A stretch of DNA of 64,000 bases from VFKU01 sp964411925 (GTDB taxonomy: Bacteria; Hydrogenedentota; Hydrogenedentia; Hydrogenedentales; GCA-2746185), in NCBI GenBank assembly GCA_964411925.1, contig CAYPNI010000002.1:1-64000 (forward strand), written 5' to 3'. The notes under the pieces were generated by a model. The model saw nothing but the letters and a program-made list of their open reading frames with translations, was not told where the DNA came from and did no database searches. Below are positions 1-12,329 of this stretch, piece by piece. Position 1 is the first letter of the stretch, and each line of letters begins with the position of its first letter. The position numbers and the translations under genes were made by a program.

Positions 1-3547
<3,547 letters not shown>

Positions 3548-3590
3548 GCAGCATTCACCTCAACAGTTGTGGTCGATAGAGCGACAGGGA

Positions 3591-3615
3591 CGGTCCTCCC
3601 CTAAGGAGAGGACCG
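3591..3615 (-). other. Stem-loop in the rpoB leader
   Basis: CGGTCCTC at 3591-3598 pairs with GAGGACCG at 3608-3615 around a short loop, about 45 bases upstream of the rpoB start. There is no T-run after it in the rpoB direction, so it is not an obvious intrinsic terminator. It could be an mRNA processing or attenuation site, as hairpins between rplL and rpoB are in other bacteria; that role is inferred. Confidence 0.4.
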
Positions 3616-3723
3616 GAAAGGACAGTTATAGTACAGACAGACGGAGCGCTCCAGGCCGCGCCGACGCTAGACGGTGTTCGACCCCCGCCGCGGTTGCACT
3701 GACTGACATCGGATCAAGCGGGT

Positions 3724-3753
3724 AGACTACAAAAGGGCGGAAGCACGTGTCAA
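3724..3753 (-). promoter_or_regulatory. Candidate sigma-70 promoter for rpoB
   Basis: Read on the minus strand, a perfect TTGACA (-35, plus positions 3748-3753) is followed after 18 bases by TAGTCT (-10, 3724-3729). It lies in the 271-base gap between the DUF151 gene and rpoB and would give an untranslated leader of about 170 bases. This suggests that rpoB has its own promoter here instead of depending on an rplJL transcript. Confidence 0.45.
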
Positions 3754-3818
3754 GCAGGCGATGGGGAGTCGGTTCAGAGTTTCCCGGTCATCGTTATAAC
3801 TAATTGCAACTGAATGGG

Positions 3819-4280
3819 TTAGGTGTCGTCCTCGGTCGCTTCGTCGTCTTCCTCAGGTTCTTCAGTCTCGACGATCCCCACATCCTGCGCGGCGGCGTCC
3901 ATCACCTCGTCGGCGACGAAGATGGGGCACTTGGTCCGCATCGCGACGGCAATTCCGTCGCTGGGCCGCGAGTCGATTCGGAGCACTTGTTCAATGTCGC
4001 CGGCGGCTGAGATCTGATTGACATTGAGATGGGCGAAGAACGTCTCGTTCTCAAGTTTATAGATGGTGACGGACTGTAGTTGGCCGCGCAGGCCTGCGAG
4101 GATGTTGCACACGAGGTCGTGCGTCATCGGCCGGCCGAGTTTCTCTTCCATCAGGCCGACCTGGATCGCCTGCGCCTCGGGCAGACCGACCACGATCGGC
4201 AGGACCCGATCCTCGTGCCTGAGCAGCACGACCGGGTGCGCGGCCCCATCGCTGACGCCCAGCACTTCCACTTCTATCAT
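3819..4280 (-). CDS. BFN/DUF151 domain protein (bifunctional nuclease family)
   Basis: This 153-residue protein matches the BFN (DUF151) family throughout, beginning MIEVEVLGVS and containing the family's conserved run of acidic and histidine residues around LGRPMTHDL and the SRPSDGIAVA block near residue 110. Some members have been described as nucleases active on DNA and RNA, but the cellular role is poorly fixed. The start at 4280 has a strong GGAGG site at 4286-4290. The C-terminal 20 residues are a highly acidic tail of Glu and Asp. It lies upstream of rpoB in the same direction and is divergent from the signal peptidase gene at 4424. Confidence 0.85.
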   Translation of the reverse strand: MIEVEVLGVSDGAAHPVVLLRHEDRVLPIVVGLPEAQAIQVGLMEEKLGRPMTHDLVCNILAGLRGQLQSVTIYKLENETFFAHLNVNQISAAGDIEQVLRIDSRPSDGIAVAMRTKCPIFVADEVMDAAAQDVGIVETEEPEEDDEATEDDT

Positions 4281-4423
4281 CGGCGCCTCCTTTCGGCGTG
4301 CCCGTATCATCATACGCAGAACGGCGTGCCGTGCGCGACCCGCCGGGACGCCGCGCGATCCGCGACGGCTCCCCGACTTATACTGTCGTCGCTTGATTGA
4401 CTTGAGGCGGCGAGCGCAGAACC

Positions 4424-5056
4424 GTGACTGGACACGAGCGGAGAAACACGCGGGCGAATTGGTCACCGCTCAAATCGTTCGGCGGTAATTCGGGCCGCGT
4501 CCGCCTGGCGGTGTCTCTTGTCGCTTTGGTCCTCTCGTTCGGGACATTGGCGCTCATTCTCAGCAATCGGCTGGGCTTCTACGTCGTCCCGTCGGCATCG
4601 ATGGAGCCGACATTGCATCCGAACGATCGCATTGTCGCCGTGGCGTCTACGGCGCACGAACGCGGCCAGGTCGTGGTCGTACGCGACCCGGTGAATCGGG
4701 AGGGATTTCTCGTCAAGCGCATCGTGGGCATGCCGGGTGACCGGGTCGAAGTGTTCAGCAAACGACTCGTGGTCAATGGGTTGCCGGTGAACGAGCCTTA
4801 TCTTCGCGAACCGATCGACTATCAACTTCCCCCGACGACGTTGCCCGAGGGCGAGGTTTTCCTTCTGGGGGACAATCGCAACGAGAGCGAGGACAGCCAT
4901 GTCTGGAAACACGGCGTCCCCGTGACGGACATCGTCGGCGTCGTACGATACATCTATTCTCCCGGGGACCGCCGCGGTGTGCGCGTTTCGTATCCCGAGG
5001 TCTTCCGTGGCATCGCGCCCGCCTCGACCGCCGAGGCGAGAACGGCGGATCGGTGA
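4424..5056 (+). CDS. lepB: Signal peptidase I
   Basis: This is a membrane-bound serine protease that removes signal peptides from exported proteins. The 210 residues contain one N-terminal membrane segment (about residues 27-47), the nucleophile Ser59 in PSASMEPTL, the general base Lys98 in FLVKRIVGMPGD, and the box GDNRNESEDS. Its length fits short family members. The start is GTG at 4424 with no clear ribosome binding site; no later start is possible without losing the membrane anchor. The last codon overlaps the GTG start of lptF by four bases, which suggests translational coupling. A second, clearly different signal peptidase I gene lies at 13596-14258. Confidence 0.93.
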   Translation: MTGHERRNTRANWSPLKSFGGNSGRVRLAVSLVALVLSFGTLALILSNRLGFYVVPSASMEPTLHPNDRIVAVASTAHERGQVVVVRDPVNREGFLVKRIVGMPGDRVEVFSKRLVVNGLPVNEPYLREPIDYQLPPTTLPEGEVFLLGDNRNESEDSHVWKHGVPVTDIVGVVRYIYSPGDRRGVRVSYPEVFRGIAPASTAEARTADR

Positions 5057-6168
5057 ATCGTCTCGATCGTTACTTGCTGCTGGCCGTCCTGAGGCCATCC
5101 AGCCTGGCGTTTGCGGTTTCGTCGGTTTTCTTCCTCGCGCAGGAGATCAACGAACGATCACGATCCATCCTGGCCCAGGTAGTCGAGTTTACGGATCTGG
5201 CTCGGCTCACGTTCTACCTGTTCCCGTCGCTGTTGCCGTACGTACTGCCGGTGACGCTATTTTTCGGGGTATTGGCGGGATACGGGAAACTGGCTGAGCG
5301 TGGTGAACTGACGGCGATGTTTGCGGCAGGAATGTCGGCCCGGCGAATGTTTGCACCGTCGATCGTGTTGGCCGGCACGTCGATCGTCGCCATCGTCGCA
5401 ATCCAGAATTACCTGCAACCGCTCGGCTTCTCCCGCGCGTACAACCTGATTCGCGCTGAACTTCCCGCCCGTGCCACGATCGACAGGCTCGAGCCGGGCG
5501 TGGTGCACAAGATTGGGAATTCGCGTATTTATTTCCACAGCAGCGACCCTGATTTGAATGAGGTTTACGGCGTGGACGTCGTACGATTTGAGCCGGGGCA
5601 GGTGGCCACGGTGTTCCACGCCGAATCGGCGCACGTCGTAAAGGAGCCGTTCGGACAGTCGCTGGTGCTCGGCCGCGGGTTTACCGTCTCGTCCGATCGA
5701 ATTCGCTCGTCGATGGAGCGCGCAATACTCCGGATTCCTGGCCCGGACCTTACTTCCGGGTCGTTGAGAAAAACCCGATCCGGATCGAGCCTCCAAGAAT
5801 TGTTCGCATTGGATAGGGACTTGACGGCCGCGGAGGAGGAATCGTCCACGCCGTCGAATCGGCTCGAGTTGCGGAAAACCAGACAGGAGATCTCCGATCG
5901 CCTGAGCCTGCCGTTTGCCGCGCTCGGTCTGGCGGCGATCGCGCCGCCGCTGGTGATCTGGCTCAACCGGAACCGCCGAACCTCCCGGGTGCGCTCGTTT
6001 GCGATCGGGCTCGGCATATTGGTCGCGTTCTACGTAGCCCGAACCATGCTTCAGCCGGAGGATTTGGTAGCGCTTGAGGCGGCGCTGGCGCTCGGTTGGC
6101 TGCCGAATGTTGCGGTGCTGGCCGCGGCGCTCCTGATGTATCGGCGGTTAGCCCGCGCTGCGGGCTAG
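5053..6168 (+). CDS. lptF: LPS export ABC transporter permease LptF
   Basis: This is a YjgP/YjgQ-family permease that, with LptG and the ATPase LptB, extracts lipopolysaccharide from the inner membrane. The 371 residues show the family layout: membrane segments near the N-terminus (AFAVSSVFFLAQE, FPSLLPYVLPVTLFFGVLAGY), the cytoplasmic coupling region RGELTAMFAAGMS that contacts LptB, a periplasmic beta-jellyroll of about residues 125-270, and a C-terminal block of membrane segments. The GTG start overlaps the lepB stop. It precedes the second permease gene by five bases. Calling the first gene lptF and the second lptG follows the usual order and the stronger resemblance of the downstream protein to LptG. 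Confidence 0.85.
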   Translation: MNRLDRYLLLAVLRPSSLAFAVSSVFFLAQEINERSRSILAQVVEFTDLARLTFYLFPSLLPYVLPVTLFFGVLAGYGKLAERGELTAMFAAGMSARRMFAPSIVLAGTSIVAIVAIQNYLQPLGFSRAYNLIRAELPARATIDRLEPGVVHKIGNSRIYFHSSDPDLNEVYGVDVVRFEPGQVATVFHAESAHVVKEPFGQSLVLGRGFTVSSDRIRSSMERAILRIPGPDLTSGSLRKTRSGSSLQELFALDRDLTAAEEESSTPSNRLELRKTRQEISDRLSLPFAALGLAAIAPPLVIWLNRNRRTSRVRSFAIGLGILVAFYVARTMLQPEDLVALEAALALGWLPNVAVLAAALLMYRRLARAAG

Positions 6169-6173
6169 GGACG

Positions 6174-7289
6174 GTGCGGTTGAAAATTCTCTCGCGACAC
6201 CTCGGGTCCTCGATCATCAGTGCGTTTTCGATCGCGTTACTCGCGCTGTGTTTTCTGTACGTGTTGATCGATCTCGTCACGCGTTTGATCGACGACGTGG
6301 TCGAGTTCGGCATACCCTGGACCGCTGTCCTGCGGTACTACGCGGCGATCGTTCCCGTCGCGATTGTGGAGTACCATCTGGCCGGCTTCGCATTGCTCAT
6401 CGCCGTGCTCGCTGTCATGGGAGCGCACGCCCGCCGGCAGGAACTCACGGCGATGCTCGCCGCGGGCGTCCCGCTGCACCGGCAGGCGCTGCCCGCACTT
6501 ACCGTCGCGCTGGTCGTCATGGCCGGATTGCTGGCGACGTCCCAATGGGTCGCACCGCAGTCCGAGCGCGAGAGGATGTCGTTCGAGGCGGAATACCTCT
6601 CGGAATCGGTACTCGAATACTGGGGAATTCGCGAACCCGTGAGCTGGTCGAGTCTGGAGGGCGGGTGGACTTGCCACATCACCAAGTTCAATCGCGTCGC
6701 GCTCTCGGGGGAGGAGGCCTTTCTACTTTCGCTCGCCGAGGGTCGGGAGGAACACATCCGCGCGAAGCGAATTTTCTGGGACCCGGGACGCCGGGCGTGG
6801 ATTCTGGAAGACGGATCCTGGGCCGTCTATCAGGCGCGGGAGGGTTCTGACGGCAACTCTGCGATGACCGAACAGCGGATCACCCAGATCGAGGCCCCCC
6901 TGACCGAGACCCCTGAGGAGCTATTCGAGCCGTCAGACCCGCCGGCCGGGTTCTCGACTTCGAAGCTCCCGGCCATCATCCGCTCCGGGGAGAGCCGAAA
7001 CGTCCCTGTGCGCGCATTGCGCGTGGAGTTCCATTCCAGGTTTGCGAGCGCAGCGCTTCCGGTCGTGATGGTAGTGCTCGCGGTGCCATTGGGTTCCCAG
7101 ATTCGCAGGGGAGGCCGTTCGGCGGCGATTACCGTGGCCGTGGGTTTGGCACTGGCCTACCTCATTCTATTCGCGATTAGCTTGAATCTTGGGCGTATCG
7201 GCCGGATTGAGCCTGTATGGTCTGCATGGCTGACGAATCTTGCGTTTGGCGGGGTGGGATTGGTGCTGTTTCGTCGCGCTCCCACGTGA
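6174..7289 (+). CDS. lptG: LPS export ABC transporter permease LptG
   Basis: This is the second YjgP/YjgQ-family permease of the lipopolysaccharide exporter. From the GTG at 6174 the protein starts MRLKILSRHLG and is 371 residues, the same length as LptF. It has a membrane segment at about residues 12-40, the coupling helix region RRQELTAMLAAGVPL, a periplasmic domain and a C-terminal membrane block with VVMVVLAVPLGSQ. The reading frame is open further upstream but that part overlaps lptF, so the GTG just after the lptF stop is preferred; a TTG at 6180 is the alternative. LptA, LptB and LptC are not in this window. Confidence 0.87.
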   Translation: MRLKILSRHLGSSIISAFSIALLALCFLYVLIDLVTRLIDDVVEFGIPWTAVLRYYAAIVPVAIVEYHLAGFALLIAVLAVMGAHARRQELTAMLAAGVPLHRQALPALTVALVVMAGLLATSQWVAPQSERERMSFEAEYLSESVLEYWGIREPVSWSSLEGGWTCHITKFNRVALSGEEAFLLSLAEGREEHIRAKRIFWDPGRRAWILEDGSWAVYQAREGSDGNSAMTEQRITQIEAPLTETPEELFEPSDPPAGFSTSKLPAIIRSGESRNVPVRALRVEFHSRFASAALPVVMVVLAVPLGSQIRRGGRSAAITVAVGLALAYLILFAISLNLGRIGRIEPVWSAWLTNLAFGGVGLVLFRRAPT

Positions 7290-7353
7290 TTTTCGGCCAT
7301 TTCGACTGACTTCGACTCGAATCGACTGACGCAACTCCAAGCTGTTAAAGCAC

Positions 7354-7382
7354 TTGCAGCCACCCGGATACTCTGGTACACT
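7354..7382 (+). promoter_or_regulatory. Candidate sigma-70 promoter for the DUF2961 gene
   Basis: TTGCAG at 7354-7359 and TACACT at 7377-7382 are separated by 17 bases. The predicted transcript would start about 40 bases before the ATG at 7429. This fits a new transcription unit after lptG. Confidence 0.45.
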
Positions 7383-7428
7383 TTCAAACGGGGGAAAGTT
7401 CAAGTCACGTATTTGGGGGGACCTTCGC

Positions 7429-8958
7429 ATGCGAGTCCTATGCGTTGGGGTGGTGGTCTGTCTATGTGCCGCCGGTTCCGCGTTCGCGGACAAGCGCGCG
7501 CCCGAGGGGTGGACCGTTCCGCTCGATCAGCTCGGCCTTAATGGCTCACTGGAGCGGCTGCCCGATCCGAAGAACTGGCAGGTCAGGCAGGTATCCAGTT
7601 ACGACCGTGCGGGCGGCAACGCCGATGATCACGGCGGCCATCAGGTGTATGAGGGTGGCGTCGTCATGGCGGACCTCGAGGGTCCGGGGGTGATCACGCG
7701 GATCTGGACGCGCAATCCCAGCGGCACGATCTACATTTACGTGGATGACATTGAACATCCGCTGTTGACGGTTCCTTTTCAGGACTTTTTTACGGGCTCC
7801 CTCGAATTGTGGAGCCCGGCTTTCAACCTCATGGGTGTGCCGTTTGTTGGAGAGTCCACCGGCGGCTACTACAGCTACATCCCGATTCCGTATGAGCGGC
7901 ATTGCCGAATCATCGCTACGCCGACGGAAGACGCGCTGACCTACCAGGTCACGTACGCCGAGCTTCCCAAGGAGACGCCGGTGCGGTCTTTCGGCCTTCG
8001 CCTGACGGATGACGACCGCGAATTCTTCCGGAGGTGGAAAGATTCCTGGAAGGGGCTGGCGCTTCGGTGGCCGTCCAAGGACGAGAAAATGCACAAATCC
8101 CGGCACAACTTCTGGCCGGGCGCGGACACACTGGTTTACCCGATTGTGGGCCCCGGCACCATCACGGAAATCGAATTTACCGTGGAATCGGCGGACCAGC
8201 AGACGATGGAAGGTACGTACCTCTCCATTCATTTCGATGGCGAGGAAGAACCGTCGGTCTACGCGCCGATCGGCACCTTTTTCGGCACGGCGACCCAGAA
8301 TGCCGAGGAGCATAGCAGCGTTGTTGTCGGCCGGGTAGACGGCCGGATGTGGTGCCGGTTTCCGATGCCGTTCCGCACGGGCGCTGAGATCCGCATCGTC
8401 AACACGACCAAGCAGCTAACGGACGTCGGCTACTGGATCACGTGGCGCCCCGGGGACGTCGGCGACGCGCGGTATTTCCACGCGAAGTCGGCGGAAACCG
8501 TTACGGTGGAAGGCAAGCCGGTCGTAGTGGCGGACATCCGCGGCAAGGGGCATTACGTCGGCACGACGGTGGCGGCGCGCAACGCCGACTCGCTGACGTT
8601 CCTCGAGGGAGACGATGTCTACCTTGTGGACGGCGCGAGCGCGGATAGTTTCCATGGTACGGGCACGGACGACTACTTCAATTCCGGATGGTACTTTGCG
8701 ACAGGGCCGGCCTCCGCGCCGACCCACGCGGTGACCGTGAAAGAAACGGGGGCTCCGTCGGGCTTCGTGGCGTTCCGGAGCCACCTGACCGAACCGGTTC
8801 CGTTCACGAAGTCATTTGTCTTCGAACTTGAGCACGGCCCGCATAACGACCGGCCGGGCGTGACGTATTCGAGTGTGGCGTATTGGTACGAGGCGCCGGC
8901 GGATGCCCAGGCAGGAGGCGACACGCAGCTCGCTGCGTACGATCCGGGCCAGCCTTAA
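7429..8958 (+). CDS. Secreted DUF2961 domain protein (GH172-type fold)
   Basis: The 509-residue protein begins with a signal peptide (MRVLCVGVVVCLCAAGSAFA, cleavage after residue 20) and then has the DUF2961 layout: a first jellyroll with YDRAGGNADDHG and GVITRIWTRNPSG, and a second half with GTGTDDYFNSGWYFA. DUF2961 proteins include the GH172 glycoside hydrolases and oligomeric capsid-like jellyroll proteins, so a periplasmic or extracellular role in glycan turnover is likely but the substrate is unknown. The GTD-DYFNSGWYF block holds the acidic residues proposed as catalytic in the family. The start at 7429 follows a run of G at 7415-7420. It is transcribed alone between lptG and the transglycosylase. 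Confidence 0.8.
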   Translation: MRVLCVGVVVCLCAAGSAFADKRAPEGWTVPLDQLGLNGSLERLPDPKNWQVRQVSSYDRAGGNADDHGGHQVYEGGVVMADLEGPGVITRIWTRNPSGTIYIYVDDIEHPLLTVPFQDFFTGSLELWSPAFNLMGVPFVGESTGGYYSYIPIPYERHCRIIATPTEDALTYQVTYAELPKETPVRSFGLRLTDDDREFFRRWKDSWKGLALRWPSKDEKMHKSRHNFWPGADTLVYPIVGPGTITEIEFTVESADQQTMEGTYLSIHFDGEEEPSVYAPIGTFFGTATQNAEEHSSVVVGRVDGRMWCRFPMPFRTGAEIRIVNTTKQLTDVGYWITWRPGDVGDARYFHAKSAETVTVEGKPVVVADIRGKGHYVGTTVAARNADSLTFLEGDDVYLVDGASADSFHGTGTDDYFNSGWYFATGPASAPTHAVTVKETGAPSGFVAFRSHLTEPVPFTKSFVFELEHGPHNDRPGVTYSSVAYWYEAPADAQAGGDTQLAAYDPGQP

Positions 8959-9051
8959 GCCCGTTTCCCCGATAGCACCAACCCCCCACGAGAATTGGAT
9001 TTGGGAGCGCCCTGCATCGCCGGGGCGCGGCCAGGTGAGGAGGAGGTAGAC

Positions 9052-11076
9052 GTGGATCGGATGATGCGTTTGATAATGCCGTGCGCCGCGCTTGCGCTGG
9101 TGGCGGGGTGCGCGACGACGCCCGAGGGAGCGGATTCGACTCCGCGCCTGAATTCGGGCAGCAGCTCGGCGTCGCACATGGCGGAGCACATGCAGTTTGA
9201 GCCGCTGCCGCTGGCGACGGTCGATGCCGTGGAAGATCTCTCCGCACCTGAACCGCGGCCCACGGCCGAGCTCATCGCCGAGGCCCGAGAGGCGTTTGCA
9301 GCGGCCAATACGGCGATTGAAGCGGGCGACGAGGAAGCGGCCTACCAGAATTACACGATCATGATGGAGCGGTTGCTGGAGGCCGACCTGGATCCGGCGA
9401 CGTTCTACGGATTGCGCGAGGAATTCTCGGGCATCCTTTCGCAGTCGTTCGAAATCGCGCGGAACTACGACCGGCCGGACCACGAATCGGGGACGGGCGA
9501 CTATCTCGCGGACTTCGGCGTGGACCACGCGCAGCCGCTCAACGCGCGCGTCCAGGCGGAAATCGACGCCATCCAGCGCGTCTATCCCAAGAGCTTCCAG
9601 GCGGGACTCGATCGCAGCTACCGGTATCTGCCGCATATCCGCGCGGAATTCGCGAAGGCGGGCCTACCCGAGGACCTGGTCTGGCTCGCGATGGTGGAGA
9701 GCCAATTCACGCCGAAAATCAATTCGCATGCGGGCGCGGGCGGCATGTGGCAATTCATGCGCAGCACAGGGCGCCGGTACGGCCTTTCGAACGACTGGTA
9801 TCTGGACGAACGCTACGACTGGAAGCAGTCCACGCAGGCGGCGGTGCAATACCTCTCGGACCTTTACACGATGTTCGACGGCAATTGGCCGCTCGCCATC
9901 ACCGCGTACAACATGGGTGAGGCGGGTCTCGAAGGCGCGATCGCGTCCACCGGCGGCGAGCGCGACCTCTGGCGCCTGATCGAAACGCCGCCGGCATCGC
10001 GGCGCATTCGCCTGGAATCCAAGCGCTTCTACGCGAAGTTTCTGGCTTCGGCCATCGTGGCGAATAACCCGGAGCAGTACGGGTTCGAACGCCGGCCGCA
10101 GGACGAAGAGCGCACGGAGTACGTGACCGTGGACGGTTCGTATTCTCTCTCGGACGTCGAAGACCAGATCGGTGCGGCGCGGGGCAGCCTCGCCCGGCTG
10201 AATCCTCAGTATCTACGCGGATATACGCCGCCGGCCCGCGTGACGCAGCTGGCGGTCCCGACGGAACTTCGCGAGAAGACGGCGAGCGCGATTGAACACA
10301 TGCCGGAGATGCGCCTGGGCAGCCACACGGTGCAGCGTGGCGAGACCCTCTCGGGAATCGCTTCAACGTACAAAGTGACCCTTGCCGAACTGCAGCGCAC
10401 GAACAACATCAAGTCGCCCAAGTCGCTCCAGATCGGGCAGAAACTCATTATCCCCGGCTTCGAGGAATCGTCGAGCCCGGTGGTCGCGGCCGAACCGGGC
10501 GCGACGACGTACACCGTGCGGCGCGGGGACAGCCTCTCGACCATCGCCGCCGCGCACCGCGTGACGGTGCGTGACCTGCAACGCTGGAACAACATGGGCA
10601 ACAGCACGACGATCACCGCGGGGAAGCGGGTGGTCGTCGCCGCATCGGCCGCGCCGGCCAACACGAAGACCGCAGCCGCGCCGTCGAAATCCGGCGACGT
10701 CGTATATCACACGGTCAAGAAGGGGGAATATCCGGGCAAGATCGCCAGCAGTTACGGCGTCGCCCTGGAGGATTTCCTTTCGTGGAACAACCTCAACAGT
10801 CGCTCGACGATTCGCGTTGGTCAGCGGCTCAAGATCCTCACGCCGGCCGCCAAGCCCGAACCGCAGGTTGTCGCCGCGGCGACGGTTGAGGGTCTCAGCA
10901 TCCCGCGCACGCACGTCGTGGCGCGCGGCGAGTCTGCGTGGACGATCGCGCAAAAGCACGGCGTCGCGCCGACCGACTTGCTCAAGTGGAACCGGCTGAG
11001 CTCGGATTCCGTGTTGCGCGAGGGCGACCAACTCGTGATCGACAATCCGGATTCGACGGAACGGCCCGCGTTCTAA
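9052..11076 (+). CDS. MltD-like membrane-bound lytic transglycosylase with four LysM domains
   Basis: This lipoprotein probably cleaves peptidoglycan glycan strands by a transglycosylase reaction in the periplasm. The GTG start at 9052 sits six bases after AGGAGG and gives a signal with a lipobox ending LVAGC (Cys20). The SLT catalytic domain covers about residues 185-320, with catalytic Glu216 in MVESQF and the following GAGGMWQFM and AITAYNMGE motifs. Four LysM peptidoglycan-binding repeats start near residues 424, 485, 551 and 619, separated by Ala/Pro/Ser-rich linkers. The 674-residue length exceeds E. coli MltD (about 450) because of the extra LysM repeats. Its stop overlaps the stop of the convergent HD gene by four bases. 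Confidence 0.88.
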   Translation: MDRMMRLIMPCAALALVAGCATTPEGADSTPRLNSGSSSASHMAEHMQFEPLPLATVDAVEDLSAPEPRPTAELIAEAREAFAAANTAIEAGDEEAAYQNYTIMMERLLEADLDPATFYGLREEFSGILSQSFEIARNYDRPDHESGTGDYLADFGVDHAQPLNARVQAEIDAIQRVYPKSFQAGLDRSYRYLPHIRAEFAKAGLPEDLVWLAMVESQFTPKINSHAGAGGMWQFMRSTGRRYGLSNDWYLDERYDWKQSTQAAVQYLSDLYTMFDGNWPLAITAYNMGEAGLEGAIASTGGERDLWRLIETPPASRRIRLESKRFYAKFLASAIVANNPEQYGFERRPQDEERTEYVTVDGSYSLSDVEDQIGAARGSLARLNPQYLRGYTPPARVTQLAVPTELREKTASAIEHMPEMRLGSHTVQRGETLSGIASTYKVTLAELQRTNNIKSPKSLQIGQKLIIPGFEESSSPVVAAEPGATTYTVRRGDSLSTIAAAHRVTVRDLQRWNNMGNSTTITAGKRVVVAASAAPANTKTAAAPSKSGDVVYHTVKKGEYPGKIASSYGVALEDFLSWNNLNSRSTIRVGQRLKILTPAAKPEPQVVAAATVEGLSIPRTHVVARGESAWTIAQKHGVAPTDLLKWNRLSSDSVLREGDQLVIDNPDSTERPAF

Positions 11077-11654
11077 CGCGACATCCGGGCAGGCCGGGAG
11101 CGACCGGCCTGCGCACAGATCGCGTCGAACAGGCGCGAGACGGGCTCAATTCCGAAGTCGTCAAAGTTTCTCGGGTTGGTCCAAAACTCCTCGAGCCGGC
11201 CGCGGTGTTCGTGCTCGTACATGATCACCTTGATCATCATTTGGGCCTTGTCCAGGCCGCGCAGCAGCCGGGCCTCGCGGCTTGACGCCTGCAGAAACTC
11301 GCGGTGATACGCGGCATACCGCTTGTCGAATGAATCGAGCATCCGCTCGGTGATGGCCTGCTCGGCCTCGGCCTTCGCCTCGCGTAGATGCTGGTCCACG
11401 GCCGGCATGGGAACGTCCATTGTCACCGCCTCGGACAAGTCGTGCGTGAGGGCCATCGCGAGCACTTTGGCCTGGTCGAACTCGCCCGGGCAATGCTCCG
11501 TCACCAGCAGCGCCATGAGCGCGACGAAATGGCTGTGCGCGGAGACGCTCTCGGGCTCGGAGACGCCACGCAGGAGAAACCCCGCGCGCGGGACGCGGTC
11601 CAGCGGGTGAATCGCTTCGAAGAGGGAGAGCAGTCGCTGTTCGAACGAGGGCAT
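11073..11654 (-). CDS. HD-domain protein, YfbR/HDDC2-like 5'-nucleotidase
   Basis: The 193-residue protein has the metal-binding HD layout: ESVSAHSHFVALM supplies the first His, THDLSEAV the paired His-Asp, and DKAQMMIKVIMYEHE the C-terminal acidic residue. The arrangement resembles YfbR and HDDC2 enzymes that dephosphorylate deoxynucleoside monophosphates; the exact substrate is not shown by the sequence. The ATG at 11654 has no ribosome binding site. A CATACT hexamer on the minus strand ends seven bases before it, so a leaderless transcript is possible. It is divergent from the J-domain-like gene and convergent with the transglycosylase. Confidence 0.72.
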   Translation of the reverse strand: MPSFEQRLLSLFEAIHPLDRVPRAGFLLRGVSEPESVSAHSHFVALMALLVTEHCPGEFDQAKVLAMALTHDLSEAVTMDVPMPAVDQHLREAKAEAEQAITERMLDSFDKRYAAYHREFLQASSREARLLRGLDKAQMMIKVIMYEHEHRGRLEEFWTNPRNFDDFGIEPVSRLFDAICAQAGRSRPARMSR

Positions 11655-11680
11655 CGGCGCGAGTATGCCAGAGCGGCGCA

Positions 11681-11710
11681 TTGGCTCGAAACGCCGCCGA
11701 CAGGTAGAAT
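11681..11710 (+). promoter_or_regulatory. Candidate promoter for the J-domain-like gene
   Basis: TTGGCT at 11681-11686 and TAGAAT at 11705-11710 are separated by 18 bases, with the start codon 30 bases further on. It lies between two divergent genes. Confidence 0.35.
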
Positions 11711-11739
11711 GGGCGCTCTTCTTTGAGCGGGACGACCCC

Positions 11740-12327
11740 ATGAGCGACGCCGGTTACATCAACTACTACGACATTCTGGGTCTGCGCGACAACGCCAACC
11801 CCGGCGAGGTGCGCAATACGTACCGCACGAAAATGAAGGCGCTGGTGCAGGAGATCAAGCGAAGCACCATCACGGAGGACCGGCGCGCGCAGTTCATTCT
11901 CGAGATGGCCAAGATGAACGGCGCAGTGATCGTCCTGCGCGACACCGCGCGTCGCGAGGCGTACTGGAAGGAGCGCGAGGAACTGATCGCGCTGGAGAAG
12001 CGGTGGTGCGAGGCGGCGGACCGCGACCCCGATCCGGAAAAGACGGACTTGCTGCGCCGCGAGTTTGACGGGCGAATCCGCTCATTCTTGAGCAAGTACG
12101 TCGAGGAAACGATGCTCGAAGCCGCGCTGGACAAGGAAGTCGCGGAGACAAGCGGCTGGAACGTCTATTACTCGCGCTATGCGTTGAACCTGCTGCGGCA
12201 CTACCGCCACCTGCTCTACCACGACATCCTCGAACGCCTGCCCTATCACGCCGTGACGCGGCCCGCGATCGACTGGACCGAGCGCGCGAGGCTGGTCGAG
12301 CGCGTGGTATCCGGGAAGGGGGCCTGA
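11740..12327 (+). CDS. Degenerate J-domain-like protein
   Basis: The first 70 residues resemble a DnaJ J-domain: INYYDILGLRDNANPGEVRNTY matches helix I and the start of helix II, and VLRDTARREAYW matches the end of the fold. The HPD tripeptide that stimulates DnaK ATPase is missing; the loop reads KRSTITEDRR instead. The remaining 125 residues are alpha-helical and charged, with no recognised domain. The frame is open upstream of 11740, but the ATG there is the first with a protein-like sequence. It precedes the next gene by two bases, so the two are probably cotranscribed and functionally linked. DnaK co-chaperone activity is doubtful. Confidence 0.6.
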   Translation: MSDAGYINYYDILGLRDNANPGEVRNTYRTKMKALVQEIKRSTITEDRRAQFILEMAKMNGAVIVLRDTARREAYWKEREELIALEKRWCEAADRDPDPEKTDLLRREFDGRIRSFLSKYVEETMLEAALDKEVAETSGWNVYYSRYALNLLRHYRHLLYHDILERLPYHAVTRPAIDWTERARLVERVVSGKGA

Positions 12328-12329
12328 AC